From NCBI RefSeq assembly GCF_000499845.2, contig NC_023749.2, positions 20,957,358 through 21,021,357 of the forward strand: a stretch of DNA of 64,000 nt. The letters run 5' to 3'. The DNA comes from Phaseolus vulgaris. Its lineage: Eukaryota; Streptophyta; Magnoliopsida; Fabales; Fabaceae. Positions 30,621 through 43,140 of this stretch are shown piece by piece. Positions within the stretch are counted from its first letter, which is position 1. Each line of letters begins with the position of its first letter. Below the pieces are notes generated by a model. The model was not told the origin of the DNA. It saw only the letters and a list, made by a program, of their open reading frames with translations, and made no database searches. Both the position numbers and the translations under genes were made by a program.

Positions 30621-31203
30621 GGTCGTAAGACACCCTAGGTGGCGCCTTGTTCACAATGTACTGTTCGACGAAAAGCTTCGAAAACTGCTGGAAATTGGTT
30701 ATGTGACCTGTAGGCAGGCTCACAAACCATTCCAGCGCTGTTCCCTGGAGCGTGCTCACAAACATTTTGCAATATACAGCATCCGAGCCTCCTGACAGCA
30801 TCATCTGCGTGTGGAACGTGGTGAGATGTGCCTCAGGGTCCTCCACGCCGGTGAAGGTAGCCTTCACGGGTGCCACGCTCGCAGGGATAGGCGTGTCTGT
30901 GATCGCCTGAGCAAACGGCATAGGGAAAACGCGAGGTGGCGACGACGGTGCGACCTCTTCAGCGACCGGGCGGCCTCTCTGCTCCTGAAGAGCTTGGCGC
31001 AACTCCTCAGTCACTTTGCTGAGCTCTTCATTCCTGGCCTGAGAGGCGACTAGGTCCTCATGCATCTTTGCCTACTCTATGCGCGAGGCCTCCACATTCG
31101 CCTGCAGTGCACGCATGATCTCCATCATCTGCGCCATGGTCATGGCGCCTTCAGCAGCAACTGGCACAACTGGACTTGAACGGTTGCTTCTCATCTTTCT
31201 CAT
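30621..31203 (-). pseudogene. gag: Element E gag, N-terminal half
   Basis: The frame opens MRKMRSNRSSPVVPV at 31203, as in A, with a TAG stop after the first coiled-coil residues (near 31072). It then runs MHEDLVASQARNEELSKV and the gag core to SYDLF, where element D is inserted. The rest is at 24696-25387. It is very similar to A gag (12985-14135), the same family. Confidence 0.88.
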
Positions 31204-31740
31204 GAAAACTCAGCAAACCAAAGTTCGACGAACAAAACCTCTTCCAATGAACGATCGATCCAGCAATCAACCGGTTAGAAATCCTCAAACTCCCTAAGAC
31301 CTCCGCAAACGCAACTGCAACAGCACGCCGATAGATTCGGACGTCGAAACCTTCACAGAAACTTGCAACTTCACCACAAAACCACCACTTCTCCAGCAAG
31401 CCCCCGATTCCCTAACCAGAAACGCAATCGAACAGAAACACACCGAACGGCCGATTGAAAAACGCGCGAACGGCAAGAAACTCCAAGAAAACCGATCGAA
31501 ATCTTGAACGAACGGTGGAAAACCTCGCTCCGCCGATTAAGACTCAAACAAACGGTAGAAACCTCGAATTCACCGAACAAAACTCGAACGAACGGTGGAA
31601 AACACGAATTTACCGAACAAAAGCTTGAATGAACAGCGGAAAATGGTTGCACCAGCACACAACCACACAGAAACTACTGAAACTCCAAGAACTCATGCTG
31701 TGGATGGGGACAGGTTTTACACGGCCCCACGGTGGGCGCC
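31204..31740 (-). promoter_or_regulatory. Leader and PBS of element E
   Basis: AC-rich, with several CGAACGGTGGAAAAC-like direct repeats (31500-31610) and no gene. PBS complement at 31723-31740 (plus GGCCCCACGGTGGGCGCC). Confidence 0.7.
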
Positions 31741-32672
31741 TGATGATCCTGCCTGTTGACCAGAACGCAAGAGCCGTGCCTCGTCAAATCTGGATCGACT
31801 TTGCACCGTGCTAGCTTCCGTCCTTCACCTTGATTCACCTCAAGAACCTGCAAAAGACAGAACGGCGCAGCTGCGGCCGATCGCGCTCCGACGCTCAAGT
31901 CAGCGGCTGAACCACCAAATACTCAGAGAAAACTAAGAACTTCAGGAACCATGCAATGTTCTCTCTCAGCGTACTCAAGTTCTCGCAAGCGTAAAAGAAG
32001 TATTCTAAAACGCGCGTACCTCAGAAGTTTGTTAGGATCCCTTATATACATGTGCGCTTTCTCTCTCCTGACAGTTACACATCTGGACACGTGGCTCGCA
32101 TCCAGCTGTACACGTGTCACCATCTGGAGCATCCTTGACTTGAGCGTCACCTCTTACTCTTCAGGCTGTTTGACTAAGTTACTTATGCAGGAAGCAACTC
32201 AGCGTGTAGCTGCCTTGGAGCGCGATCTCTTCTGTGTGGCGAGTACGGGTGTCTTCATACACACCTTCCCTGTGGTCTCGCCGGCCGCCATTATATTCTA
32301 CTTTACTTGCTTCACTGTGCATGCTCGGGTACGCTGCTCCCCGACCTCAACCTCTGGCCAGCTAGGGAATGACCATCTGACGACTTCATCCTTTGCTTCG
32401 AAAGCCTGGAACAAGCTTTCCTGATCCTTCGGCGATGTCCTCCTCTCGGTGATCTCCGATCGCCTTGTCGCCTGGGTTCACATCCGGCGACTACGACACA
32501 GACTTGGTGACCGCCGGTTTAGGTACGCTAGAGATCGGGGCACGCCAACTTAACGACTGGCGACTACACGATCCCCCGACTTCCTTCCCTTCTACCAGCC
32601 AGGTGTCCCGTTCAACACGCCTACATTATAGCTTGCTGCCACGTCATCTATTCCGACTACCTGGGCGGTACA
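31741..32672 (-). repeat. 5' LTR of element E (932 bp)
   Basis: Starts TGATGATCCTGCCTG directly at the PBS and ends CTGGGCGGTACA. Same family as the LTRs of A (748-766 bp) but longer by internal insertions. The 3' LTR is not in the window. 32673-32699 is unassigned. Confidence 0.85.
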
Positions 32673-32699
32673 GTAAGTAAGCATATTAGTGGGCGATAA

Positions 32700-35600
32700 A
32701 AGGGGTCACCGGTCGTCAACAATTACAAGTGCATAATAGTTTCCACCAAGACTCATGGTTCTTGAAGGACCAAACAAATCCATGTGCAGCAGTTCAAGGG
32801 GTTTGGAAGTTGAAACAATATTTTTCAGTTTGAAGAATGTTTGATTTGCTTCCCCTTTTGACATGCTTCACATATGTGGTCTTTCTTAAACTTGAGTTTG
32901 GGTAAACCTACCACAAGATCTTTTGAGATCAAGTTATTTAGATGATGCATGTGAATGTGTGCTATCCTTCTATGCCATAACCATGATTCCTCATGTTTGG
33001 TTAGAAGGCAAGTAATAGATGCAAAATGTGAGATATCAAGTAGATAAACATTGTTGATCATTTTACCAATCAACAAAACTTCCTGTGATTTCGGTAACGA
33101 TATCTCAAATGTGTTGGGCTTGAAGGTTATTTAATAACCTTTGTAACACAGCTGGCTTATGCTTAGGAGGCTATGCTTTAGACCTTCCACAAATAACACA
33201 TCATGGATAAAAAAGGTATTCTTGTCTCCAATGGTTCCTTTCCAAGAATTTTCCCTTTGTTGTTGTCTCCATATGTCACATAATCTTCTTGCTTGAGGAG
33301 TAGATTAACAAACTTGGTTTTATCCCCTATCATGTGTTTAGAACAACCACTATCTAGATACCACTAGTGCTGATTTGCCATCAAAGAACCCTGTAAGAAA
33401 CAAGATCAAGAAGAAAGATTTGGTCCCCTAATAAATTTGTGTCCATGGGCATTAACTGGGACATTAGGATCCTTAGAATGCTTAGGAACTCACTTTAAAA
33501 CACTTCTAGGAACAGAAAATTTCCTTACTTTGCAAAATCTAATAGAGTGACCCCTTTTCATGCAATAAAAGCATGAAACAACTAGTTGTTTCGACAAAAC
33601 AATCAGTTATTTTTCAAAAAAAACTGGAGAAAGGTTTTGAAATTGATATTTTCTTGCTGTTTGGATTAAAACCCTGTCTAGCTTTGCCAAAAACACATTT
33701 TTGAGATGCATGAACAGTTTCAAAGTTTGATTGGCCTTTGGAAAACTCGTCAATAATATTTAAAAGATATCGGACTTTTTTTTGAAGTGATTCACAATTT
33801 TCACAAAAACTAGAATCACATTTGCAAGAATTGTTCTTGTAAATCATTTCCAAATTTTCAAAATAAGTTTTTGAATTGTTCAATCTTCTTCCAAAGTCTT
33901 GACCATGTTTTCCAACCAATTATTTAAGTCTTTCAAGGAATTGTTCAAAAGGGTCAACCTATTAGCTTCTCCACGAGTCTTTTTGAAAGCATCAAGAAGT
34001 TGGCTATAATTTTCAAAGTTTATGGAAGTGCTGGAACTTGCACTACTTGATGAGAATCAAATAAAGGAGGCTTTTATTAATGGAGGAAGAGGACATCCAC
34101 CCTCACATTTGAAGTTCTTCCTTCTAGTCTTCTCAAAATTAAAAGAAGACATAAAATAAAGATGAGGCCCAAGCCCAAAGCCCAAGCCCAAGCCCAAGAA
34201 GGCCAAAGCCCAAAGAGCCCAAATCCATCCCATGAGGGGCAAGGCCAAGCTTTGAAATACTCTTGTATAGTTTTAGGAGGTGTGGTTATTAAATAAAGGT
34301 GTGTGAAAATGTAAAATAAAGTCACATTGTCCATGTGACTTAGGAGAGTGGTGTTGGTGTAGTTTTTGGGAGGTGTCATAGTAGAAAAAGGTCACACCTC
34401 CCATGTGACTTGTTTTTGGTGGGAATTTCAAATGAGTTTATTTGAAATTTCCCACCTATTTTTCAGCACCTTAGGCTATAAATAGAGGTGCTTCCTTTGT
34501 AAAATTCAGATTTGAATTTTATCTAAAGAAACTATACTCAAAATTGGAGTGAGCATTTGGAGAGCTTTGAGCTTCTTCTCTAGTCTTATCTTGAAGGACC
34601 ATGGTTTCCTCAAGTGGCGGCTTCCACACTCATCTAGGAGCATCCATACTTCTAGTGGCGTGATCATCCAACCTATCTTCCATCTTCATGAGCATTCTCT
34701 TCTCCTTCCTTTCTTCTTCTTCAATTTGTTCATGTAGCTTTGAGTTTTGAGTTGTAGTTGTTTCGGTTCCTTTAATTTTCCAGCACCTATTTTCTGTTTG
34801 CTTCTTAATTTCTGTTCGGTACTTTTGTTTTAAGTTCAATTCTGTTCGGTTTCTTCTTTTCCTTCTCCTTTGTTGATTCAATTTGACAATATTTGGTTCA
34901 TCCAAATGAGTTTGGGATTTGGTACTTGTTATTGGTGAGTTCTTGATTTTAGAACCATGATCCAACTTCTAAGAAAGTGCCTCTATATTTTCCAGCTCAA
35001 GGTGATTCCTCAAAGTGTCAAGAATCTTGTTCTATGTGGCTATTGGAATCACATCACTACTTGTTTTTTATTCTTCCTTTGCCATCAAACACATATTGGC
35101 TTCTTCATCTTCCTTTGATGATGAGCTAGAAGATGAATCATCATTATCTTGCTAAGCAATCTAGGCTCTTCTTGCTTTGCCCTTCCTTTCAATCTTCTTG
35201 CTTGCCCCTCTCTCCTTGCTCTCATTATTTGGAAAATCGACCTTGATATGACTCTCTTTACCACATCCAAAACAAGTATAGTTTGTAGAATTGAATTCAT
35301 TCACCTTCTTACTATTATAACTTTTTGAAGATTGGTGCTTGTTTCGGTTGTTCTTTTTCAAGAATTTGCTAAACTTCCTTGTGAGCAAATTGAGAGTTTC
35401 ACCATCACTGCACTCACTTGAGTCTTGACCATCCCTATGACCAACAACTCTTAAAGTTATGCTCCTCACATGCTTTTCTTCATGTTCTTGGTCAGTTAGC
35501 TAGTTCATCTCATGTTCATGCTCCTTTAGCTTACCAAACAAGGAGGCTATGGTCAAAGTTGTCAAATCCTTGGATTCAGAATTTGCAGGGACCTTTGGTT

Positions 35601-36149
35601 GCCATGATCTATCCAAGCATTTGAGGATCTTGATGTTCAACTCCTCCCTTTCAAAGATCTTGCCAAGGCTGATGAGATGATTCACAATGTGGGTGAATCT
35701 CTTTTGCACATCTGAGATGGTTTCCCATTTAAGCATCTTGAACATTTCATATTCTTGGATCAAGGCATGTTTCCTTGCTCTCTTCACATCAGTGGTGCCT
35801 TCATGGATAACCTCAAGGATGTTCCACATCTCCTTTGCAGAAGCAGATTGTGAGACCTTGAAAAACTCATAAGAATTCAAAGCATAAGTGATGATTTTCT
35901 TAGAAATGCAATCATATTGAGCTCTTTTACTTTCACTCTCAGTCCATTGGGACCAAGGTTTTTCAATGAAAACATCATATTTTTCAAATTTGGGTACAAA
36001 AGGGCCATTTATAATAAGATCCTAGATTCCTATATCATTTGATTCATCAAAGGTTTTCATTCTAACCTTCCAAAATTGATAGTTCAGTCCATAAAACAAA
36101 GGTGGTCTGTTTATAGAAGCACCATCCCCAAAGGGTAGTTTTCAACCAT
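32700..36149 (-). pseudogene. Element M Ty1/copia gag-protease-integrase, broken
   Basis: Minus-strand order: gag (from 36149; RPPLFYGLNYQFWKVRMK; the UBN2-type core at 35880-35500 with TDVKRARKHALIQEYEMFKM), an insertion (F2), gag end with knuckle CFYCMKRGHSIRFC (near 33560), copia protease (WYLDSGCSKHM, near 33350), the GAG-pre-integrase domain (ESWLWHRRIAHIHMHHLN, 33076-32825) and the first part of the integrase core (LLHMDLFGPSRTMSLGGNYY, to about 32700). Stops and shifts are frequent. The remainder of integrase and RT are missing where it meets E. Gag matches element K. Confidence 0.82.
34043..35061 (+). mobile_element. Solo LTR F2 (34048-35056) with TSD CTACT
   Basis: 1009 bp from TGATGAGAATC to GGAATCACATCA, with CTACT at 34043-34047 and 35057-35061. 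It interrupts M gag. Same family as F1, F3 and G. Confidence 0.92.
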
Positions 36150-36193
36150 TCTAAAAAGGTTTTAGGATCAAAACTTGAGTAACTTTCAAAAAA

Positions 36194-36212
36194 CTCAGCT
36201 CCTGATGCCAAT
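36194..36212 (-). promoter_or_regulatory. PBS of element M
   Basis: The minus strand reads TTGGCATCAGGAGCTGA next to the LTR end. K has the similar TTGGCATCAAGAGCTTGG at 41993. Confidence 0.6.
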
Positions 36213-38533
36213 TGTTAGAATTAGAGGCCTTCAACAAGAACGAGGTGAATTGCTTTTGAAAGACTTTCGCAAGTATTGAAGGTTGAGTGAAAAGCTATGA
36301 AGAATTAATCAATGGAAAATCTGTACTGCCAAAAAGAAAATTGTTTTTAAACTTGATTCCAAAAAATCAACCTGTTGTTTTCATCAAACAACTGATTGTT
36401 TATACCAGCAGATTTGAAAACCAAAGATAAAAGAGTTTAATGAGTGTAAGGATAGAGAAATTCACACAAGATGTTTATACTGATTCACTCTTAACCAAGA
36501 CCTACATCCAGTCCTTAGCTAACCACTGAGAATTCACTATGTAATCAAAACCTAGATTACAAACCAAACACCAAAAGTGATGATCTTGAACCCCTCAAGA
36601 ACACACACCACTTTTGACAAACCACACAGTTTCCAGAAACACCTTCTGAAACTGCACCACACCAGAACATACAATATACAATGTTCAAGGAAGAAGGGAA
36701 TAGAATACACCTGGGTAAATCAAAGATTAAAGTTCAGAATTACAAGACCCAATTCTATTCCACACTAGAGATGATCCAAAAGCTCTTTGAAATCTTGGAA
36801 ACTATTTTTTTTATTACTCTTTCTTGCTTAGTTAATGCTTAGGAGCATAAAATAACCTTTTGTTCCGTCCGGTTGACCGGGACGTCTTCGTGCGCGACCT
36901 CAACCGTCAGCTAAGGACTCCTTCCCACTGTTTGCCTGTGAATTCCTGCAAAAAAGAGGTCAAAGAGGCGCCCTAGCGGCCGTTTGCACTCCGACGCTCA
37001 AGTCAGCCAGCAAGAAACACCAAAAAACTGTCCACCCACGTATCTGAGCACCGCGTATGGCACTCTGAAGGTGGTCCAAGAACTGTGTATCTGTGTGTGT
37101 ATTGTCTCCTTTAGGCAAAAATATTCTCCAGTCACTTGTACGTAGCCTTAAAGCACGGGCAAGCAACCAAAGAGTTTCTCGTAAGTTTGCCAAAAGTTCC
37201 AACCCTTTTCCCGACATTCTCAGCGCTATTTAAACTGCCCAACATTTAAAGCGCCTTAAAGCGCTTTTAATCTCTATCGTAACGCACTCTTTAAAGCGCT
37301 TAATTACGAAACGTAGCGCATTTAAGACGTTGAAACGCTTGAGAGCCCTAATAGTACCAGAATGCTCGAAAGGGAAACTGTATTGAATATCGTTAATTAC
37401 CTGGCACCTGACTAGAGGGTGTTTCCATTCTGGCATGGCTGTTGTACACGTGGAGGGCCTCACGACGCCATGACCCCATCTGGGGGCGTTTCTGCCCATC
37501 TGGGGACGTTTCTACTTGTGGGTCCTCCTGCCTGGGAGTGCTACTGCGCTAGGGGTGGCTTTTTGGGTGCCAACTCATGCCCCCAAGTATCTAGCCACTT
37601 ACTCTGAGAGCGTATCTGCCTTCCTCTCACACCCTGCACCCGGTTATCCTGGGCGTGACCTTCCTCTTGGGTCGTATCTGTCCCGCAGGCGTCTCTGGGG
37701 CAGCAGGGGTACTTCGCGAGTCAGGCTGCCCTTCACTGGTACTATCACTATGGCCTTGAAGCCACCTTTTCCTTCTCTTTATCACTTTCCCGAGATATCG
37801 GGACCTGAGGCTTTCCCACGACGTCACTCCCTCCATGGTCTTTCCTACCCATGGGTATCGGGGAACCACACCGTGATTGCCTTGCTTTTACACTATTTGA
37901 TCTGGCGACGCCCTGGTTGGGCGACGCCTCTACCCGGGCGACGCCTTGCCTTGGCGACGCCTCCACCCAGGCGACGCCTTGCCTTGGCGACGCCTTGTCC
38001 TCTTGGCGTCTCTACACCTGGGCGACACCTTGAGTTGACTTTGACTCTCCAGTCGTTGACTTTGACCTTGACTTAATCAACGCCCTGATACGGGACGGTA
38101 CACCTTTTTATACTCCAATCAAATGGTAAAAGCAGTTAAATCAAGAACCAAAAGTTGTTGGAATAATTTAAAACAGATTGGAACAAGTTAACATAATTCT
38201 ATTAAGGTTTTCAAAAAAACAACTAGTTGAATTCTCAAAACAATCGGTTGAATCATTTTGACAACAAAGTCAAAACAAAGCTAAGCTTTTCAAACTCATT
38301 TTAAAAGCCACTAAGTGTCGAACAACCAGTTGAATCGACATTTCAACAGGTTGAAATTTCACACTCTTTAGAAACTCATCTTTTCAAAAAGATTATTAAG
38401 ATTCAATTAACCTTGAATCATCTTAAAGAGTTAATTAACAATTCAAAGACTACTAAACACACACATACAACCATCAACAAGGTCTTCAAGCATTCCTCTT
38501 GAATTTAGAGACATCAAAACACTTTGTTCAACA
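36213..38533 (-). repeat. 5' LTR of element M, split by solo LTR B3
   Basis: Parts are 36213-36860 and 38108-38533, together about 1074 bp, from TGTTAGAATTAGAGG to TTTGTTCAACA. Several AACAACCGGTTGTT-like motifs occur in pairs. The length is close to the K LTR (1099 bp). The right end is set by the CA terminus and is less sure. Confidence 0.7.
36856..38107 (-). mobile_element. Solo LTR B3 (36861-38102) with TSD CCTTT
   Basis: 1242 bp from TGTTCCGTCCGG to GGGACGGTACA, flanked by CCTTT at 36856-36860 and 38103-38107. Same family as the B1 and B2 LTRs. Its U3 side (about 37905-38035) has an array of GGCGACGCC motifs. Confidence 0.92.
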
Positions 38534-38949
38534 AAAAGTTCCAGAATATGGGTTTGGGAGTAGTCATGGCATTGGAAAGAGAAATATAGAGGTGAAAACT
38601 GGTAAAACATATTATTTTTGACAAAATGATGAATTAGGTGATCTTGTAGAAGAAGTGCCAGATGATGAAGATAGACGAGGTGATAATAATTACAATATTT
38701 CCAATGGTAGAAAGATAAAAATGATGAGAACTCTAGAAATGTATGGATATGCAAAGTTTATTGTATTCTCCTCAACAAGTTAAAGTTAAATAATTATATA
38801 TTATATTCTCATCTTTCTTATTTCTTTCTTTTTTTGCCGTTCTTTATAAAATAATACATGTGTGATAGACTTTTTTTATTTAGAATATTGCTTATTAAAT
38901 TATACAACAAACTTCAGTTAGAAAGGTATAATTCCCTATATTAGGAAGG

Positions 38950-38984
<35 letters not shown>

Positions 38985-39759
38985 CCAAAATATGTAGCTT
39001 AACTTGCACTAATGTGGCATTATATATTGTAGAAACAATAGTACAAAATACTAAAATCATGATCCACAATAACGACATTTATTAAAAAACTATCGTGGAA
39101 CAAAAAAAGGTGCAGTTTTGTAAATAATTGAACATTTTAACGATTGTTCCTACACCAACCATTGTCAAAAGTGTTTCAAAGGCACATATAATGATAGTTC
39201 TAAGTTGAACCATCATAGAAGTTCATCTAAGGAACATCTCACGACGATTCCTACACTAATCGTCCTTAGAAGTCTTACTAATGTGCAAAAATATTGCGCC
39301 CCTCAGCATCTTTGCACTCCCTCTCACTCACTCTCTGCACAGAACCTCTGTGTCGCACTGCATCGCACCGCACGGAGCGTGCGCACCATCGCCTCCAGCC
39401 GTGCAACCGCTACGAGCCTTCTTCCTCCGGCGCACAACCTTGTCTTGAGGCCTCCTTTGTGCTTTTGCTTGCCTTCACATGTACTTCTCATTTCTTTTCC
39501 ATTTGTTCAATTCTCTTCCATTTTATTCAGTCAATTCTTTCTCCATTATCATGTTTAATTTTGTGTTCATCAATCATTGAGTGTGTCTTTTTCTTTTGCT
39601 CTTTGAAGAGAACCTTCATACTTAACCACTTGATTAAGTTCGTGTCTAGTGACAATCCTCACTGAGTTATCACCCTATACTGCTAATCAAAATTCCTAAT
39701 TCAAGTGTAACCTATAAAAACACGTGTAACTGCAAATCAATTCATATCAATATGGAAAC
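38534..39759. other. Unassigned DNA with an (AT)n tract and CACTA-like repeats
   Basis: An open stretch with one TGA (38547-38783, starting YGFGSSHGIGKRN) is not recognised. An AT dinucleotide run lies at 38952-38984. At 39060-39280 short inverted motifs (ACGATTGTTCCTACACCAAC, ACGACGATTCCTACACTAAT) look like subterminal repeats of a CACTA element, fitting the TNP2 relic downstream. 39290-39759 shows no gene I can support. Confidence 0.4.
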
Positions 39760-40843
39760 TTGTTAGGTTATAGTGTGAAAGGTCTCAGAGCATGTCCAAT
39801 ATGTGAAGAGAGCACATCAAATGAGCAATTGAAACATGGAAGGAAGACAATGTATCTTCGACATCTTAGATTTCTAGCGAAATACCACTCGTATCGTAGA
39901 TTGAAGAAAGCTTTCAATGGATACCAAGAACATGACATTTGTCCCCCTCCATTAAGTGACCTTCAAATTTATGAAAAGGTAAAAAAATGTTAATGCGGCT
40001 TCTGGAAAAATGAAGAAGAAACAAAATATGACTAAAATATGGAAGAAGAGATCAATATTTTTTTATCTTCTGTATAGATTTAAGGTAGATGTGAGACAAT
40101 GTATAGATGTAATGCACATAGAAAAGAATGTGTGTGACAGCTTAATCAGAATATTTTTGAACATTAAAGGAAAAACAAAGGATAGTGTGAATGCACGTCT
40201 GAATTCGATTGAGATGAATATACGAGAGGAATTGGCACCATGAGAAGTTGGTAACCGTATATACTTGCCTACAGCGTGTTACACTTTGTCGAAGAAGGAG
40301 AAAACAAGTTTTTGTGAATGTCTGAAAGGTGGTAAGGTACCACAAGGCTACTCTTCAAATGTTAAGAGTCTTGTATCTATGCATAATTTGAATCTTATTG
40401 CCTTAAAGTCTCATGATTGTCACATTGTAATGCAACAATCACTTTTGATGACTATTTGTGAAATCTTACCAAAAAATGTTGGACATACAAAAACTCGACT
40501 ATGTTCATTTTTTAATTCGATATGTAGTAAAGAGATTGACCCTCAAAAGTGGGATGACCTTGATGAAGAAGTTATTGCTATCTTGTGTCAACTTGAGATA
40601 TTTTTTCCTCCATCATATTTTGATATCATGGTACATATGTTTGTGCATCTTGTAAGAGAAATCAAATTGTATGGGTATGGGCTAGTTTATATGCGATGGA
40701 TGTATCTAGTTGAGCGATACACGAAGATTTTGAAGAGACATGTAAAGAATAAATGTCATCCGAAAACTTCCATTATTGAAAGGTACATTTCAGAAGAAGT
40801 TATGAAGTTATGTTCCGAGTACATGTCAAAAGAAAAATCATAG
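39760..40843 (+). pseudogene. CACTA (En/Spm) TNP2-type transposase relic
   Basis: Three adjoining frames match the middle and end of TNP2-like transposases: GLRACPICEEST and YLRHLRFLAKYHSYRRLKKA (39760-39993), DVMHIEKNVCDSLI (40090-40243), then DWHIVMQQ-type HDCHIVMQQSL, PPSYFDIMVHMFVHLVREI and YGYGLVYMRWMYLVERYTKI (40265-40843). The families are Transposase_21 (PF02992) and DUF4218. TNP2 cuts and joins CACTA element ends. The N-terminus, an intact frame and terminal inverted repeats are not visible, so this is a dead fragment. 40844-40892 is unassigned. Confidence 0.8.
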
Positions 40844-40892
40844 TCTCTTATATTGATAAGTAAATCTTCAAAAGGTGTACATATCATAAGAA

Positions 40893-41991
40893 TGTTGATC
40901 AAGAGTGATCAAAGGCTTTGAAGAATCCAAATCCTATGTGTTTGATGCAAGGCTGGTGTTGCTGCTGTGTTTTGGGAGGGATCTGGGTAAAATAGAATGT
41001 GATCCACTCATTTTTTGAATCTAAAACTGATGTGATTTAAAGCCTTTTAGAAAATAAAGTGTTTTTCCAACTAAGTGAAAAACAACCTGTTGTTTTGTCG
41101 AATCAACCGGTTGTTTTACTCTTAGGAATTTCTGAAAAGGTTGAAAACTGTTTTAGTTTGGTTGACTTAACTGCCAAACCAAACAATCAGTTGTTTTGTG
41201 GTTTTAACCGATTGTTTCTTTAAAAATCCTAACATAATTCTGTTTTGGTGGTTGAATATGTGCTTTAAATGATTTCCAACTAAATACGCTCCTTCATTAA
41301 ATGCTTTGACCAATCTTTGGAAAATATAAATAGTTTGTTTATGTTTTCAAACAGAGAAGAGAAACAAATTTGAGTTTTTTAGTTGTGAAAAAGTTGATTT
41401 CAAGATTTGAACATTCACATCAAGCTTTGGGTTTTCAAAGAGAGTGAAATAGGATTGAAATTGTATTGATTTCAGTTTGTTCTATAAACAAGTGTGATCC
41501 TTTCTCAACCTTCTGTATTTCTGGCATTGTGTTGCCAAGGAGTGTTGTGTGCTCTTGAGGTGGTCAAGATCAATACTCTTGGTGTGTGATTTGCCAAAGG
41601 GAGTGTGTTTCTTGAAGGGTTCAAGGTCACTTCTTTGGTGGTTTGTGTATTGTAATCTGGTTTGATTACTTAGTGGATTACCCAGTAGTTTTCTAGGGAT
41701 TGGATGTAGCTCTTTGCTTAATAGTGAACCAGTATAAACTGTTGGTGTATCTCTCGCTTACCTTAAACTCATTTAAATTCTCTTTTATGTTTTTCTGGTA
41801 TAAACAACCGATTGTTTCGAAGAAACAACCGATTGTTTTTCTGTTGCTTTGCTGGTTTAGTGCTTATATTCTTGGATAACCTGATTTCTTTTCTAGATTC
41901 ACACAAAGAATTTTGTTAAACTTTAAAAAGATTTCAAAAACTTATCTTAAACAATTCACCCCCCTCTCATTTAAGGCCATATATTATAACA
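40893..41991 (+). repeat. 5' LTR of copia element K (1099 bp)
   Basis: TGTTGATCAAGAG to TATTATAACA, followed after one base by a PBS-like TTGGCATCAAGAGCTTGG (41993-42010). It carries pairs of AACAACCGGTTGTT-like motifs at 41093-41135, 41190-41225 and 41810-41845. Confidence 0.78.
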
Positions 41992-42052
41992 ATTGGCATC
42001 AAGAGCTTGGTACTTGAAATATATTCAAGTTTGATCCTAAAACCTTTTTTCT

Positions 42053-43140
42053 ATGGCTGAAAAACTGCCTTTTGGGAAGGGTGCCTCAATGAACAGGCCA
42101 CCCTTGTTTTGTGGTTTGAATTATCAGTTTTGGAAAGTTAGAATGAAAATCTTTGTAGAATCTCTCGATAAAGGAATTTGGGATGCAATTAAAAATGACC
42201 CTTTTATTCCTAAATTTGAAAAGGATGGTTCTTCTATTGAAAAACCTTGGTCCCAATGGACTGATGCTGAAAATAAAAAGGCCAAGTTTGATTGTATTGC
42301 CAAGAATATCATAACCTCTGCTTTGAATTCGGATGAATTTTTCAAGATCTCACAATGTTCACCGGCTAAGGAAATGTGGGATATTCTAGAAGTCACCCAT
42401 GAAGGCACAAATGATGTGAAAAGAGCTAGGAAACATACTCTAATACAAGAATATGAGATGTTTAGAATGCTCAAGGGAGAATCAATTGCTGAAGTACAAA
42501 AGAGATTCACTCACATCATCAACCATCTAATGAGTCTTGGAAAAACCTTTGACAAAGAGGAGCTAAACATCAAGATTCTAAAGTGTCTTGATAGATCTTG
42601 GCAACCTAAATTCACGACAATTTCTGAATCAAAGGACTTGACATCCTTGACTACAACCTCCTTGTTTGAAAGCTTAGAGAACATGAGTTGGAGATGAATA
42701 GACTCAATGTTCAAGAAAGTGAGGACGAGCATGTAAGGAACATTGCCTTGAAAGCTGCCAAACACAAGAACAAGCAAGATTCAAGTGATGAAAGTGAGGA
42801 AGAACTGTGGATGGGTAAATCCAACTTTGAAACTGTCTTGGCATCCGAAAAATGTGTTTTTGGAAAATCTGGTTTGGGGTTTTATCCCCAAAACAAGAAA
42901 AATGGGATTTCAAAACCTTTTTCGAAAGTGCCAGAAAAACAACCGATTGAAAGATCGAAACAACCGGTTGTTACATGCTTTTAATGCATGAAGAGAGGTC
43001 ACTCTGTTAGATTCTATAAAATTAGGAAATATTTTGTTCCTAAAGGTATCTTGAAATGGATTCCCAAAGGTTGTAAGGTTTCAAATGATAAAGATGAATC
43101 TAAAGGACCCACATTTGTAAGGGGACCAAATCTTGTTGCT
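42053..43140 (+). pseudogene. gag: Element K copia gag
   Basis: The frame starts MAEKLPFGKGASMNRPPLF at 42053, with the UBN2-type gag core (NDVKRARKHTLIQEYEMFRM; LNIKILKCLDRSWQPKF). A frameshift near 42690 leads to a second frame (to 42984). A TAA breaks the zinc knuckle (C-F-stop-C-M-K-R-G-H), whose last Cys is Tyr. The frame continues to KGPTFVRGPNLVA and stops at 43141. No protease follows, unlike in element M. The AACAACCGGTTGTT motif is read here as protein (KQPIERSKQPVV). Confidence 0.83.

Noticed and set aside
36960..38076. Proline/arginine-rich frames in 36961-38076
   Set aside because: All within solo LTR B3 and its GGCGACGCC array.
38952..38984. (AT)n tract as a regulatory feature
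   Set aside because: A plain microsatellite with no nearby gene.
39205..39665. Overlapping frames of 117 and 123 codons
   Set aside because: Two frames over the same low-complexity sequence with no family match; left as unassigned.
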